From Picosynechococcus sp. PCC 7003 (GTDB lineage Bacteria; Cyanobacteriota; Cyanobacteriia; Cyanobacteriales; MRBY01), in contig NZ_CP016474.1 of assembly GCF_001693255.1 (NCBI RefSeq), positions 2,126,661-2,190,660 on the forward strand: DNA of 64,000 bases. Reading direction: 5' to 3'. Every line of letters starts with the position of its first letter. Within the stretch, counting starts at the first letter, position 1. The notes below the pieces were generated by a model. It worked only from the letters and a program-made list of their open reading frames with translations, made no database searches and was not told the DNA's origin. A program made the position numbers and the translations under genes. This document shows positions 54,306-63,832 of this stretch, piece after piece.

Positions 54306-55820
54306 ATGGAAGTTTGGCTGCTTTTCTTTGTTATGGGGGTATTGACCTACGCCCTCATTCGCCGCACTGTACCGCCGGAAAATAAAGCACCATTGGGCTT
54401 ACTCTGGCTGGTGATGATGTTGCCTGCTTCCGCCTGGCTGGTTTGGATTTTGATTTTTGGGGCCACCCAACCAATGCCCCTGTTGGTGATGTTGCCGCTG
54501 TTGATCCTTTCGCCGTTTATGTATTGGAGTTTATTGGACTGGGGGAAACCCAAACCCGACGAATCTGCGGATCCCAGCTCGCCACCGACTGCGCCCCAGA
54601 CCCCAAGCCTGGATTTAGAAAAATTAGACCAAGCTGCTGCCCTGAAAAAGGAAGACTCTAAGCTCCGCCCCATTAGCACCAAGGAAGAAAAAGCGCTCCG
54701 GGATTGTTTCCCTTGGGGGGTTTATTATCTCCAGAATATTGATTACTATCCCCAGGCGATCCTCTGTCGGGGCAAACTGCGCGCAGTCCCCCAGGAAGCC
54801 TACAAAACAATTCGGGACAACATTGAACAACTTTTTGGCGATCGCTTTATTGTGGTCTTCCAGGAAAGTCTCCGGGGTCAACCGTTTTTTGCCCTCGTCC
54901 CCAACCCATGGAAAGTGGTCCAGCAGTCCCAAAAGCAAGAGGAACCCCTCACGCGCCCAGATTTGGCGATCGCCTTGGCCTTGATTACTTTGTTTACCAC
55001 CACCGTAATGGGTTTGGAATTGCAGGGGGTGGCCCCGGATGTCATCCAACAAAATCCAAGTATTCTTTGGCAGGGTTTACCCTATGGTCTGCTCTTGGTG
55101 GGGATTCTCGGCTGCCATGAATTGGGCCATTATGGCGCAGCAGCCTATTACAAAATTAAGACGACGCTCCCCTATTTCGTCCCCATTCCTTTCTTTATCG
55201 GTACCCTAGGAGCCTATACCCAGCGGAAATCCCCTATTCCCCATCGCCAAGCCCTATTTGATTTTGCGGTGGCGGGTTCCTGGATCGGGATGCTCCTGAC
55301 CCTGCCTTGCTTATGGGTGGGCCTGGGCCTTTCTCAAGTGGTGCCCTTGCCAGAAGAATCAACGCTGTTGGCCTTTAATGAATTTAATCCGAGGTTTTCC
55401 CTCCTTCTGGGCCTGATGAGTCGTTTGGCTTTGGGGAGTCAGTTCACCCCAGATATGGCCCTGGATTTACACCCGGTGGCGATCGCCGGTTATGTGGCCC
55501 TGATGTTGGGGGGCTTGCAACTCTTACCCATTGGTCAATTGGATGGTGGTTTGATGACCCATGCTGTTTTCGGCCAGCGGACGGCGGGGATTATTGCCCA
55601 GGTAACGCGGATTTGTATGATTGCGATCGCCTTTGTGCAGCCAAATTTTCTCTTCCTGGCGATTTTCGCCCTGCTGATGCCCATCGCGAACCAACCCGCC
55701 CTCAACGATGTAACGGATTTGGATAATCGCCGTGATCTGTTAGGGATGGTTACCTTGGTTTTTGTGGCGTTGATTTTTCTGCCGTTACCCGCTGGTCTGA
55801 GTAATTGGCTGAATTTCTAG
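54306..55820 (+). CDS. Site-2 protease family M50 (EGY-like)
   Basis: Intramembrane zinc protease, 504 residues. N-terminal membrane segments and a soluble region (about 80-215), then HELGH in GCHELGHYGAAAYY (zinc ligands and catalytic Glu) and the third-ligand motif LPIGQLDGG. Resembles the EGY proteases of plastids and cyanobacteria. Substrate unknown, perhaps a regulator or thylakoid protein. Confidence 0.9.
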   Translation: MEVWLLFFVMGVLTYALIRRTVPPENKAPLGLLWLVMMLPASAWLVWILIFGATQPMPLLVMLPLLILSPFMYWSLLDWGKPKPDESADPSSPPTAPQTPSLDLEKLDQAAALKKEDSKLRPISTKEEKALRDCFPWGVYYLQNIDYYPQAILCRGKLRAVPQEAYKTIRDNIEQLFGDRFIVVFQESLRGQPFFALVPNPWKVVQQSQKQEEPLTRPDLAIALALITLFTTTVMGLELQGVAPDVIQQNPSILWQGLPYGLLLVGILGCHELGHYGAAAYYKIKTTLPYFVPIPFFIGTLGAYTQRKSPIPHRQALFDFAVAGSWIGMLLTLPCLWVGLGLSQVVPLPEESTLLAFNEFNPRFSLLLGLMSRLALGSQFTPDMALDLHPVAIAGYVALMLGGLQLLPIGQLDGGLMTHAVFGQRTAGIIAQVTRICMIAIAFVQPNFLFLAIFALLMPIANQPALNDVTDLDNRRDLLGMVTLVFVALIFLPLPAGLSNWLNF

Positions 55821-55823
55821 GGG

Positions 55824-58331
55824 TTAATTGTCCGTCTCAAGGGCTGCATAGAGGCTTTCCCGTAGGGGCTGCAATTGCAAGTCAAAGCGAGGCTCATAGA
55901 CGACGGCGGGGAAAAATTCGCCGAACCAAGTAGTAATCGCAAGATTTTCGCTCACTGTCCAAAAATCCGTGGGGTTGTCTCCATCAATGTGACGACTATT
56001 CACATTAAATCCACTGCGCTGGCGACGATACTGGAGGGCTGGAGCATTAACGCGAATCCAAGTGGCAAAATCTGGGCTATTGGCCATGGTGGTTAAAAAC
56101 TCTTGCCGCTGTTGATCGCTGAGGGGCTGTTGGGGCGAAACCTCTGCCCAGGCTTCTTCTAAAAGTTCTAAGCGTTTTTCTGGGTTTTCCCAGGTGGCTT
56201 GCAGTTGGGCGATCGCCGTTTCCTGACTGAGAGCATCTCGATCGGGGAGTAAACCGAGGACTGTGGGGTCGAAATACTGCCGAAATTCTGTTTCTGCGAG
56301 GGCAAAATCCCCAATCCACCAAGCAATGCCGCCCCGACAGCGATGTAACAACGGATCGTCGGGGTATTGCTCAAGTAGCTGTTCGTAGTGACCCATCACC
56401 CGCGCCACCACCGCCGGATAAAGCTCCCCTAAGCCCCCGGCCCGCCAAATGGGACTGGTGATAAATTGGGGGTCCCGCAGAATTTCTAAAGCGATCGCCT
56501 CAACTGCGAGATCCGTTTTTTCCTCGGCCAGCAGACTTAAACCCAACCCATAGAAAACACCTCGTTTCGCGGGCACAAGCTGGGCCGATTCGTAAAATTC
56601 CGCCGTCGCTAAATCGGGTTCATTGTTCGCGATGTGGAGCCAGGCGACGTTGCTGCGGCCAAATTCCCGGTAGGGGGAAGCCTGGTTGCCCCGGTCAAAC
56701 CATTGGATCGCTTCCTGGAGATAGCGTTGCCGTTGTTCTAAATCTGCGGTTTGGAGGGCCAATTCGCCTAGGTTCCAGCCTAGTTGATAGCTGTAGTAAG
56801 GCTCCCAGGGGGCGAGATCATGGGCTGCAGTCAAATTTTCGACAAACCGATCGTAATCAGGAGTTTCCTGGCGCAACGCTAAAAATCCCGTACTGGATCG
56901 CTCCCAGGCGGCTTGGATTGGCGCTAACCAGATGGCAACGGCACCGTAGACCCCCACTAGACCGAGGGCGACGAGCCGGGGCTTGCCTAAAAATTTTTCT
57001 GGATTTGGCTGGGACGGGAGAGACCTTTGGGGGTGATCTTGACGGGCGATCGCCGCCAGTAACGCCACCAGAATTGTAATGATGCCACTAATGGCCACGT
57101 TATCTAGTTGGTAATCCGTCCAACTCAAGGCCCAATAGCCGATTAGCCCGGTGTAGATACTGCCCAACAAAATGCGGTCTTCTCGCACCATCGCTTTAAC
57201 ATCGCCCCGCAGTCGCCAAAGGATTACCCCTAAAAAAATAATGGAGCCAAAGAACAGGCCCAAGCCCCAGATGCCCATTTCGGCCCAGAGTTGTACCGGC
57301 GTGCTGTGGAGTTGGTAGATAATTTCCGAGAGGCGACCTGCCGTGATCGGGCGGTAGTTTTGATACAACAGGAACGCATTCCCTAAACCGGCCCCCGTCC
57401 ACCAATGGTCGAGACCCATGGCCCCACCCACCTGGGCATTGACCCAACGGTAATTTAATTCCCCAAATTCCCCCTGCAAAATCGGCACCACGAGATTGTA
57501 GAGGCGGTTATTGGTCAGCACAAAAATCCCCAAAACCCCCGTGGAAATAACCCCCGCCAGCACCAAATAAAACTTGCGAATCTGACTAAACCCCCAGGCA
57601 AAGCCAAAGGCCACCACTGAGGCGATCGCCAATCCGAGCCAACCTCCCCGAGAGCTTGTGGTATACAGATCTACCGCACCAATCACCACCCCCGTCAGCC
57701 AAAGCCAGCGCCGCCAATCCCGATGTAAGATCGCCAAGCCCAGGAGAGTCGGTAAACACAGAATTAAATAACCGGCCACATAATTTTGGTGACCCAAGGG
57801 AGCCCAATTGCGCAGTTCCAGCAGCGAAAAATCGAACTGTTGCACTGCCCCATCAACACCCAAATCTCGGAGCCGTTCAATTTCTGGCAAAAATGTCCGA
57901 CTGAGCCACAGCGCCAAACTAAAGGCAACAAAGGCCAAACTTAAATATCCTTGTCCCAAAAACAACTGATAACGACCAGTCACACTATTGAGCCAACGGC
58001 TAATGGGATAAAGCGCTGCGATGAACCCGAAACAGGCCCAGGCTTGCCAGCGGGCTTGCTGGGGAAACTCGGTTCCCAGGGTAGAAACCCCCAAGCTGAC
58101 GACAATTGCGATTAAACCCAGATCAAACCCGTTGCCCAACAAATAGAGACGGCGGTTGTCCCACAGTTGCACCAAAAACCACAACAAAGGACAGAACAGA
58201 CCCACCTGCCACACAAACACCCAAGACCAGGCCACCATCATGCTATGACTATCGGGGATGAGGCTAAAAAGGATGTAAAAAAAAGCGGTGAAGTAGGCCA
58301 ATAAAGGGGCTGGAGACTTAGAAGCAGACAT
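55824..58331 (-). CDS. O-antigen ligase family (Wzy_C) membrane protein with TPR-like tail
   Basis: 835 residues. About ten to twelve membrane segments and the Wzy_C signature (TTSSRGGWLGLAIA, LGHQNYVAGYLILCLP, GLGNAFLLYQNYRP, HSTPVQLWAEMGIWG), then a soluble tail from about residue 490 rich in helix pairs of TPR type (YSYQLGWNLGELALQTADLEQRQ). Cyanobacterial relatives include IctB, but this length and tail suit a polymerase/ligase acting in the periplasm. May act on the glycan whose genes lie in 8-40 kb, without proof. Confidence 0.85.
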   Translation of the reverse strand: MSASKSPAPLLAYFTAFFYILFSLIPDSHSMMVAWSWVFVWQVGLFCPLLWFLVQLWDNRRLYLLGNGFDLGLIAIVVSLGVSTLGTEFPQQARWQAWACFGFIAALYPISRWLNSVTGRYQLFLGQGYLSLAFVAFSLALWLSRTFLPEIERLRDLGVDGAVQQFDFSLLELRNWAPLGHQNYVAGYLILCLPTLLGLAILHRDWRRWLWLTGVVIGAVDLYTTSSRGGWLGLAIASVVAFGFAWGFSQIRKFYLVLAGVISTGVLGIFVLTNNRLYNLVVPILQGEFGELNYRWVNAQVGGAMGLDHWWTGAGLGNAFLLYQNYRPITAGRLSEIIYQLHSTPVQLWAEMGIWGLGLFFGSIIFLGVILWRLRGDVKAMVREDRILLGSIYTGLIGYWALSWTDYQLDNVAISGIITILVALLAAIARQDHPQRSLPSQPNPEKFLGKPRLVALGLVGVYGAVAIWLAPIQAAWERSSTGFLALRQETPDYDRFVENLTAAHDLAPWEPYYSYQLGWNLGELALQTADLEQRQRYLQEAIQWFDRGNQASPYREFGRSNVAWLHIANNEPDLATAEFYESAQLVPAKRGVFYGLGLSLLAEEKTDLAVEAIALEILRDPQFITSPIWRAGGLGELYPAVVARVMGHYEQLLEQYPDDPLLHRCRGGIAWWIGDFALAETEFRQYFDPTVLGLLPDRDALSQETAIAQLQATWENPEKRLELLEEAWAEVSPQQPLSDQQRQEFLTTMANSPDFATWIRVNAPALQYRRQRSGFNVNSRHIDGDNPTDFWTVSENLAITTWFGEFFPAVVYEPRFDLQLQPLRESLYAALETDN

Positions 58332-58448
58332 AGATCAAGGGTTAAAAAATGTTGGGAAATGGCAGCCTTTCCCATTAAATCCCATTTTCTAGAACTCCCA
58401 TGGCCATGGGCTAAAATAGATAGGATTTTTAAGTCACCCCCTCAACCC

Positions 58449-58901
58449 ATGCCTCTTTTTTCTGATCAAGCCGCCACAGGCAAACAAAAAAAACAGAAAT
58501 TTTGGACAAAAGTGATCCTGTTTATTGGTGCCGGCTCCTTTGCGGGAACTGCGATGGTGCCAGTGATCGGAGGCATCATTGACAGCGTCAGACAACCGAC
58601 AAATGAAGTCGCTCGGAATCCCCAGGCAGATCAAGAAGCCCAATTGAAACAACAGGAAGCTGGGTTTTTGGCGGTTTTGGAACGGGAGCCAGACAACACA
58701 AATGCGCTACAAGGTTTGGTGCAGGCTCGTTTAGCCTTAGGAGATTTAGAAGGGGCGCGTCCCCACTTACAACGGCTGGTGAAATTATATCCAGACGAAC
58801 AGGTGCTTAAGGATCTGTTAGCCCAGGTAGATCAGGCTTTGGAACGTACAGGCACAGCAACTCCGGCCCAATCTCCCACCGAAGAGCCGGAAACGCCCTA
58901 G
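58449..58901 (+). CDS. Membrane-anchored TPR protein
   Basis: 150 residues. One membrane segment (VILFIGAGSFAGTAMVPVIGG, about 25-45) then TPR-like helices (NALQGLVQARLALGDLEGARPHLQRLVKLYPDEQ). Start taken at ATG 58449 (MPLFSDQAATGK), not the longer reading from 58359 whose first 30 residues look like promoter region. Fourteen to twenty bases before the LapA-like gene, so likely co-transcribed. Confidence 0.8.
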   Translation: MPLFSDQAATGKQKKQKFWTKVILFIGAGSFAGTAMVPVIGGIIDSVRQPTNEVARNPQADQEAQLKQQEAGFLAVLEREPDNTNALQGLVQARLALGDLEGARPHLQRLVKLYPDEQVLKDLLAQVDQALERTGTATPAQSPTEEPETP

Positions 58902-58921
58902 GCGATCGCCCTTGATTGTTT

Positions 58922-59590
58922 ATGGAGTCTAGGTCGCCACTGTTATTTCTATTGCTACTCTTCCTGGGGGGAGGGGCGGTTCTGCTACTGCAAAATAGTC
59001 AGGCGCTGGGTCTCGTTTTATTTAACCGCACGATTCCTTGGCAGTTGCCCCTCAGCATTTGGTTTATCGCAGCGGTCTTGCTTGGGTTGCTTCTGAGTTT
59101 GCTCTTGCAGCTTTTTTTAAAAGGGACAAATCCGAGTTCCAATAGCCGAGGCAATCGCCCAAATCCTCGCCTCGAACGCCTGAAACAACGCCCTCCCCGC
59201 CAGCCCGATCGCCGCACCGGTCGTTCAGATTGGGAACGGAGCCGCGCTAATTATGATTGGACCGACAAGGAACTAGAAACCCAGGACGAAGAAACCTGGG
59301 ACATCGAATCACCCCCCAAACAGCCGACCCGTCCCCAGCCCCCCCAAACGGGTGAAGGGGAACCACAAATTCGCCCCCAACCCAAACCCCAGCGTCCCCG
59401 TCCTAGTCCCGGCCCAGAGGCGGCAATGCCAAAGCCACCGACGCCCAAACCGCCTGCAAAGTCTACCAATGCCCAGGATGACACAGGTACTGTCTATGAC
59501 GCCGACTATCGAATTTTGACGCCCCCCTATACTTCCGAAGAGGAAGCCTCCCCTAGGGTAGATCCCGACGAGGATGAGGAATGGATCTAG
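58922..59590 (+). CDS. LapA-like two-helix membrane protein with Pro-rich tail
   Basis: 222 residues. Two membrane segments (LLFLLLLFLGGGAVLLLQN and LPLSIWFIAAVLLGLLLSLLLQL) separated by a short loop as in LapA domain proteins, then a long Pro/Arg/Asp-rich disordered tail. ATG 58922 is chosen; a TTG two codons upstream is in frame. Function unknown. Confidence 0.75.
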   Translation: MESRSPLLFLLLLFLGGGAVLLLQNSQALGLVLFNRTIPWQLPLSIWFIAAVLLGLLLSLLLQLFLKGTNPSSNSRGNRPNPRLERLKQRPPRQPDRRTGRSDWERSRANYDWTDKELETQDEETWDIESPPKQPTRPQPPQTGEGEPQIRPQPKPQRPRPSPGPEAAMPKPPTPKPPAKSTNAQDDTGTVYDADYRILTPPYTSEEEASPRVDPDEDEEWI

Positions 59591-59639
59591 CCCCAGGGAT
59601 TCTGATAGGCTAAATCGAGCCTATTTTGTGACATAACCG

Positions 59640-60053
59640 ATGAGTATTTCCCCAGAGTTGACGGCGGCGATCGCCTTTTTGCAGCAAAAAAGTTGTGTGA
59701 CCACCCCTGTCCAAGAATCAGAAGCCGAACGGGAAACACTCCGGCAAAAGCTGCGCTTGGCTTGTCAGGCGGCGGACTGGGAAAATATCGGCATCTGTGC
59801 GGATAACGTTGCTGTGGCGACTGCAACGGTGCAACAGTATCTCCGGGGTTTGGGCTATGATGCGGCGATCGCCATTGATCCAGATGAATGGGGCGATCGC
59901 CCGGTGTATTTAAAATTTAATACCCAAAAAATGAGCCATTACCTCGATGACTATGTGGGGCAGTACCGGGGCGTTTTGGTGGCGCTGCAATCCCCTGAAC
60001 CGGAGTTGGCCGGCACCTATGGCCATTTCCCCCTTGATCTGTTTGCGGGATAG
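59640..60053 (+). CDS. DUF1824 family protein
   Basis: 137-residue soluble protein matching DUF1824, a family found mainly in cyanobacteria. Blocks seen: LACQAADWENIGICADNVA, YLRGLGYDAA, RPVYLKFNTQKMSHYLDDY and RGVLVALQSPEPE--GTYGHFPLDLF. Function unknown. Confidence 0.9.
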   Translation: MSISPELTAAIAFLQQKSCVTTPVQESEAERETLRQKLRLACQAADWENIGICADNVAVATATVQQYLRGLGYDAAIAIDPDEWGDRPVYLKFNTQKMSHYLDDYVGQYRGVLVALQSPEPELAGTYGHFPLDLFAG

Positions 60054-60096
60054 TCTAGGATAGGAAAAATATTTGTGGTGCTGGGGAGCGTTAACC

Positions 60097-60786
60097 TTGA
60101 GAAACGGATTATTCAACGTTGTGTTGGGCAGTGGTTTGGCGATCGCCTGTGCCCCTATGGGTCTAACCCAAACCCTTACCCCAGAGCAAATCGATTTACC
60201 CCCAGAAACCTTCGACAATAGCCCTGTGCTCCAACGGTGGAGTCAAGAAGGCATCCCCGATGTGCTCCACAGTATTCGCCACGAACCAAGTTTTCAAACC
60301 CGCTGGCGGCTTGGCTACGCCCAATTTCCCAGCAACGATCACCAGGGGGGCATCAGTGTCGGCGTCGAAGATATTTTTGTGCGGCCCGATTTCCCCCTGA
60401 CCCTCAGCGCCGAAGGTCACACCCTTTTTAGTGGCGATCGCACCCAGGTGGCCGCCCGGGCTAACTATTACTTACTCCCCCTCGGTAGCCGCCTTAATAT
60501 TGCCCCTAGTCTCGGCTATCAATCCTTTTCGGGTCAAGATTACCAACGGGAAGGCCTAGAGGTGGGTGCTAAGGTGCAGCTTAATCTGTCTCGGTCCGGG
60601 GCCTCGACCATTAGCCTGAGTCAACAGTTTGTTAATCTGGCCACCCCAGAGGAAATGGGGATCACAACCCTAGGGGCAGGCTATGCCTTCACATCCCACT
60701 GGCGGGCAGCGACAGAAATTCAAAAGCATAATTCGAGTGCCGCGAAAGAAAGTAAGGTGGGTTTTTTCCTGGAGTGGATGCCCTAA
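60097..60786 (+). CDS. Hypothetical exported beta-rich protein
   Basis: About 229 residues. A signal-like N-terminus (LFNVVLGSGLAIACAPMGLTQT) precedes alternating polar/hydrophobic strands (WRLGYAQF, GISVGVEDIFV, GAKVQLNLS, KVGFFLEWMP) with a final aromatic-like residue, suggesting an outer-membrane beta-structure. No ATG fits; TTG 60097 (start shown) or TTG 60073 are possible. Family not recognised. Confidence 0.65.
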   Translation: MRNGLFNVVLGSGLAIACAPMGLTQTLTPEQIDLPPETFDNSPVLQRWSQEGIPDVLHSIRHEPSFQTRWRLGYAQFPSNDHQGGISVGVEDIFVRPDFPLTLSAEGHTLFSGDRTQVAARANYYLLPLGSRLNIAPSLGYQSFSGQDYQREGLEVGAKVQLNLSRSGASTISLSQQFVNLATPEEMGITTLGAGYAFTSHWRAATEIQKHNSSAAKESKVGFFLEWMP

Positions 60787-60792
60787 TAGCAT

Positions 60793-60824
60793 AAAAAAAG
60801 AGGGAAGGTTGACTACTTCCCTCT
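60793..60824 (-). terminator. Intrinsic terminator of rnr
   Basis: A 9-bp stem (60799-60807 with 60816-60824, 8-base loop) is followed on the minus strand by a run of T (60793-60798). It lies just after the rnr stop codon and between convergent genes. Confidence 0.88.
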
Positions 60825-60861
60825 GGTGTTAAAGCGTATTAGTTAAGCAATCCGCTTGTGG

Positions 60862-63135
60862 CTATTCTTCTTCCCAATTTTCCGAAGCCGGATCATCTGG
60901 GTCTGAGTTGGTATTTTTGGCGATCGCCAGATCAATTTGTTGCCGATAATAATCGACACTCTTCACTTCCACATCGACGGTATTGCCGAGGCGATAGGCG
61001 GTGCGGTTTTTCCGACCCACCAAGCAACTGTGGCGAGCGCGATATTCGTACCAGTCATCCTTGAGGGAACTGACATGGACGAGGCCTTCCACGAGGAGAT
61101 CCTCAATTTCCACAAAGAAACCATAGGACTGCACTCCGGTGATCAACCCCTTAAAGGTATGTCCCGTATGGGCCTTCATTTTTTCAGCCTTTTGGAGTCC
61201 CTGGAGATCCTTTTCGGCGTCATCGGCCACTTTTTCTTGATCGTTGAGTTGCAAAATCAAGCTGGCAATGGTTTCTTCCAGTTCCGTTTGGATCGGCGTT
61301 GGCAATACCTTCCAATTGACTTGATTGTGGCAAGTACTACTGCCGAGGTTGACCCCGACTTTCACGCGACTGGATCGGCGATCGCGGCCCTCAGAGAAAA
61401 TAAGTTTTAGAATTCGCTGCATCACCAAGTCACCATAGCGTTGCCCCGGCGCACAGACACGGGTATAACCGTCCCGGTAGGCCAAGCCAAAGTGGGGGTG
61501 GGGGTGAGCGCCATAGCGGGGAACATCCAGGGTTTCCTGAAGCAGATAGTTCAGGATCTTTGTCATGTCCGTCTGGCTAAACTCCTGAATAAAGTGCTGA
61601 TAATCGTGGGGTAAAAGTTCTTCCTCCGATTCGAGCTTGAGCTTGAGGTTTAGATTGTTGCCCAATTTAATCAGATTTTCGAGGCTCTCAAAATCAGGAT
61701 TCGCTTGGTAGCAATAGATGGCCGGCAGTTCTAGGGCCAGCATGTGTTGGGCCACTGCTCGACCCGCCAGGATCATCACCTCTGCCAAGAGAGACCGCAC
61801 CGGCAAGCTTGGTGAGACAATCATCGTCCCAAAGCGCCCTTCATCCTTAAAGGCAGAAGTCACTTCGGGTAAGGAAATCTGGAAGCCGCCCCGTTGCAAG
61901 CGTTGGGCTTTGACCAAAGGACTGAGGTTAAAAATTAAATCATTCAACAGAGTTGCGGCATCGGCCAACTCAGCCTCTGCGGTTTCCCCACTGCTGAGGA
62001 GATGTTGGATTTTTTGGTAGCTCAGGCTGTGATCAACGCGGATCACACTGGGGGTAATTTCAAATTCTGCCACGTTCCCCTGGTCATCAAAGGTGAGGAG
62101 AATGGACATCGTGAGACGATCTGCCCCAGGACGCAGTTCTACTTTCTCTTTAAATTCTGGTGGAAATAGCGGAATGGTCATTTGACAGAGAAACACCGCC
62201 GTGCCATGTTTTTTCGCCCACCGATCCAGAACCCCCTGGGCCGGAACAAATTCTGCCACATCCGCCAGGTGGATTCCCAGTTGCCACTGTCCAGCTTCGG
62301 TTTTTTGGAGCGTAAATGCATTTTCAATAAAGGCTTGGTTCCCTGGGGTGAGGTGAATTTCATCCTCGATGGTGAGGGTCAATTGGTCGCGAAAATCCCG
62401 CCGCTTGGCGAGCATTTTTTTGGTTAGTTTTGTAGGAATGTCCTTAACGGCGGCCAAGACTTCCTCGGGAAATTGGCGCAGTAAATCATGCTTACAACAG
62501 ACAATATCTGTATCTGCGGCGGCCTCGGCATCACTTCCCAACACTTTCGTGACAGACCCCTGGGGGAGGTACTGGGCAATGGGATATTGCACCACGGAGA
62601 CATGGACGAGGTGATCAATGGCCTGCTGGAGCCGGTCCGCTTCGTCCTGGAGTTCAAGCTCAAACAAGAGGCGATCATCGAGGGGCACTGCCCGGAAACC
62701 TTCTTCTTTTTGCACGACTCGCGCTAGGAGGGAAGGATTAGCCCGTTCTAAAATTAAACGCACCACCCCTTCTGGCGATCGCCGCCGCGTTCCTTCTTTA
62801 ATAATCTTGACCAAAACGCGATCGCCGTTCCAAGCATTGCTGAGATAACTTTCACGAATGTAAATATCATCAGCGTCCTCAGAATCCTGGATCGCAAAAC
62901 AAAAACCCTTACTCGAACACCGTAGCTTTGCCTCGACCACATCCGCTTCCGGTACCCGGCGATATTTGCCCCGTTCCTTTACCAAAATATTCGAGCGCTC
63001 TAGGGCATCAAGAATAATCTGGAGCTGTTCTGTATCTTCCTCAGAGCGACACTCTAATTTCTTTTCGAGGAATTTACCGGCAACCAATTTGTCATCTGTA
63101 AAGAAAGACAGCAGTGTGGCGATTGAAAAATCCAT
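60862..63135 (-). CDS. rnr: Ribonuclease R/II family exoribonuclease
   Basis: 3'-5' RNA exonuclease. 757 residues: N-terminal helical and cold-shock-like domains, RNB catalytic domain beginning near 250 (LGIHLADVAEFVPAQGVLDRWAKKHGTAVF, catalytic Asp region) with RPGADRLTMSILLTFD, and a C-terminal S1 domain (GLITGVQSYGFFVEIEDLLVEGLVH, about 675-735). VacB/RNase R type, though shorter than E. coli RNase R. Confidence 0.93.
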   Translation of the reverse strand: MDFSIATLLSFFTDDKLVAGKFLEKKLECRSEEDTEQLQIILDALERSNILVKERGKYRRVPEADVVEAKLRCSSKGFCFAIQDSEDADDIYIRESYLSNAWNGDRVLVKIIKEGTRRRSPEGVVRLILERANPSLLARVVQKEEGFRAVPLDDRLLFELELQDEADRLQQAIDHLVHVSVVQYPIAQYLPQGSVTKVLGSDAEAAADTDIVCCKHDLLRQFPEEVLAAVKDIPTKLTKKMLAKRRDFRDQLTLTIEDEIHLTPGNQAFIENAFTLQKTEAGQWQLGIHLADVAEFVPAQGVLDRWAKKHGTAVFLCQMTIPLFPPEFKEKVELRPGADRLTMSILLTFDDQGNVAEFEITPSVIRVDHSLSYQKIQHLLSSGETAEAELADAATLLNDLIFNLSPLVKAQRLQRGGFQISLPEVTSAFKDEGRFGTMIVSPSLPVRSLLAEVMILAGRAVAQHMLALELPAIYCYQANPDFESLENLIKLGNNLNLKLKLESEEELLPHDYQHFIQEFSQTDMTKILNYLLQETLDVPRYGAHPHPHFGLAYRDGYTRVCAPGQRYGDLVMQRILKLIFSEGRDRRSSRVKVGVNLGSSTCHNQVNWKVLPTPIQTELEETIASLILQLNDQEKVADDAEKDLQGLQKAEKMKAHTGHTFKGLITGVQSYGFFVEIEDLLVEGLVHVSSLKDDWYEYRARHSCLVGRKNRTAYRLGNTVDVEVKSVDYYRQQIDLAIAKNTNSDPDDPASENWEEE

Positions 63136-63832
63136 GCAAAACTATCCTTTTCGTTAGAAAGTAAAGTGAAACGACAACAGTCCATCAGAAAAGCAGTATC
63201 AGCCTGCTGTTTATCGCTATCATTAAACCGAGACAGTCAACAGACCTGTATTTCTGATGGGAAACGCCACAAATTCCCCAGGAACCCCAAGGTTGACTGA
63301 TCAAAACAATGTCCTTTCCGAAAGGATGGCCTGTTTTACGAAGAAAACAAAGCCTTATGGGGGCGAGGCCGATAACACCTCAGGAAATGACAAGTTCGCA
63401 AGTACACAGTCGAAAAACTTGAGCAAACATCGAACAGGGGAGCTCCCGCGCCAACCCTTCTAGAGGTCATTACGTTTAGGAAACGGCTATGGCGGGGACT
63501 TGGTTCTGAAACTGACCCAAAAAGACGTGTTTCAGGAAAAGAGCAGGGACTGCCTGTGGCTAAGCAAACCCAACGGGAAAACAAGCAATGTGATTAAAGG
63601 AGGATCGTCCGATACAATCGTGGCCGGGACAATGGCAAAATCTAAATGACCTAGCCACTAGACGTACGTGTTGACTATCTAGTCACAATGCTTTTTCGAT
63701 ATTGTACCCTGTCAAGGGAATTCTCTCCATGGCTTCTGGGGAATTCACCATCACATTGCCCTGAATTAGGAAGAATAAGGGTACAATTGCACTCAACTAA
63801 TAAATTGAGTCAAACTTTTCCCATTGCGTTCC
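63136..63832. other. Long non-coding stretch before a partial gene
   Basis: About 700 bases with no convincing gene and no HIP1 octamer. Short palindromic stems occur, e.g. CCTTTCCGAAAGG near 63311 and a GAATTC-flanked hairpin near 63719-63752. ORFs of 60-82 codons on both strands lack protein-like features. A TACAAT at 63782-63787 may be a -10 box for the gene at 63833. It may hold a long leader, small RNA or a decayed gene. Confidence 0.5.

Noticed and set aside
63257-63584. Short ORFs on both strands (68 and 82 codons)
   Set aside because: They overlap antisense to each other, lack conserved motifs and have no clear start signals.
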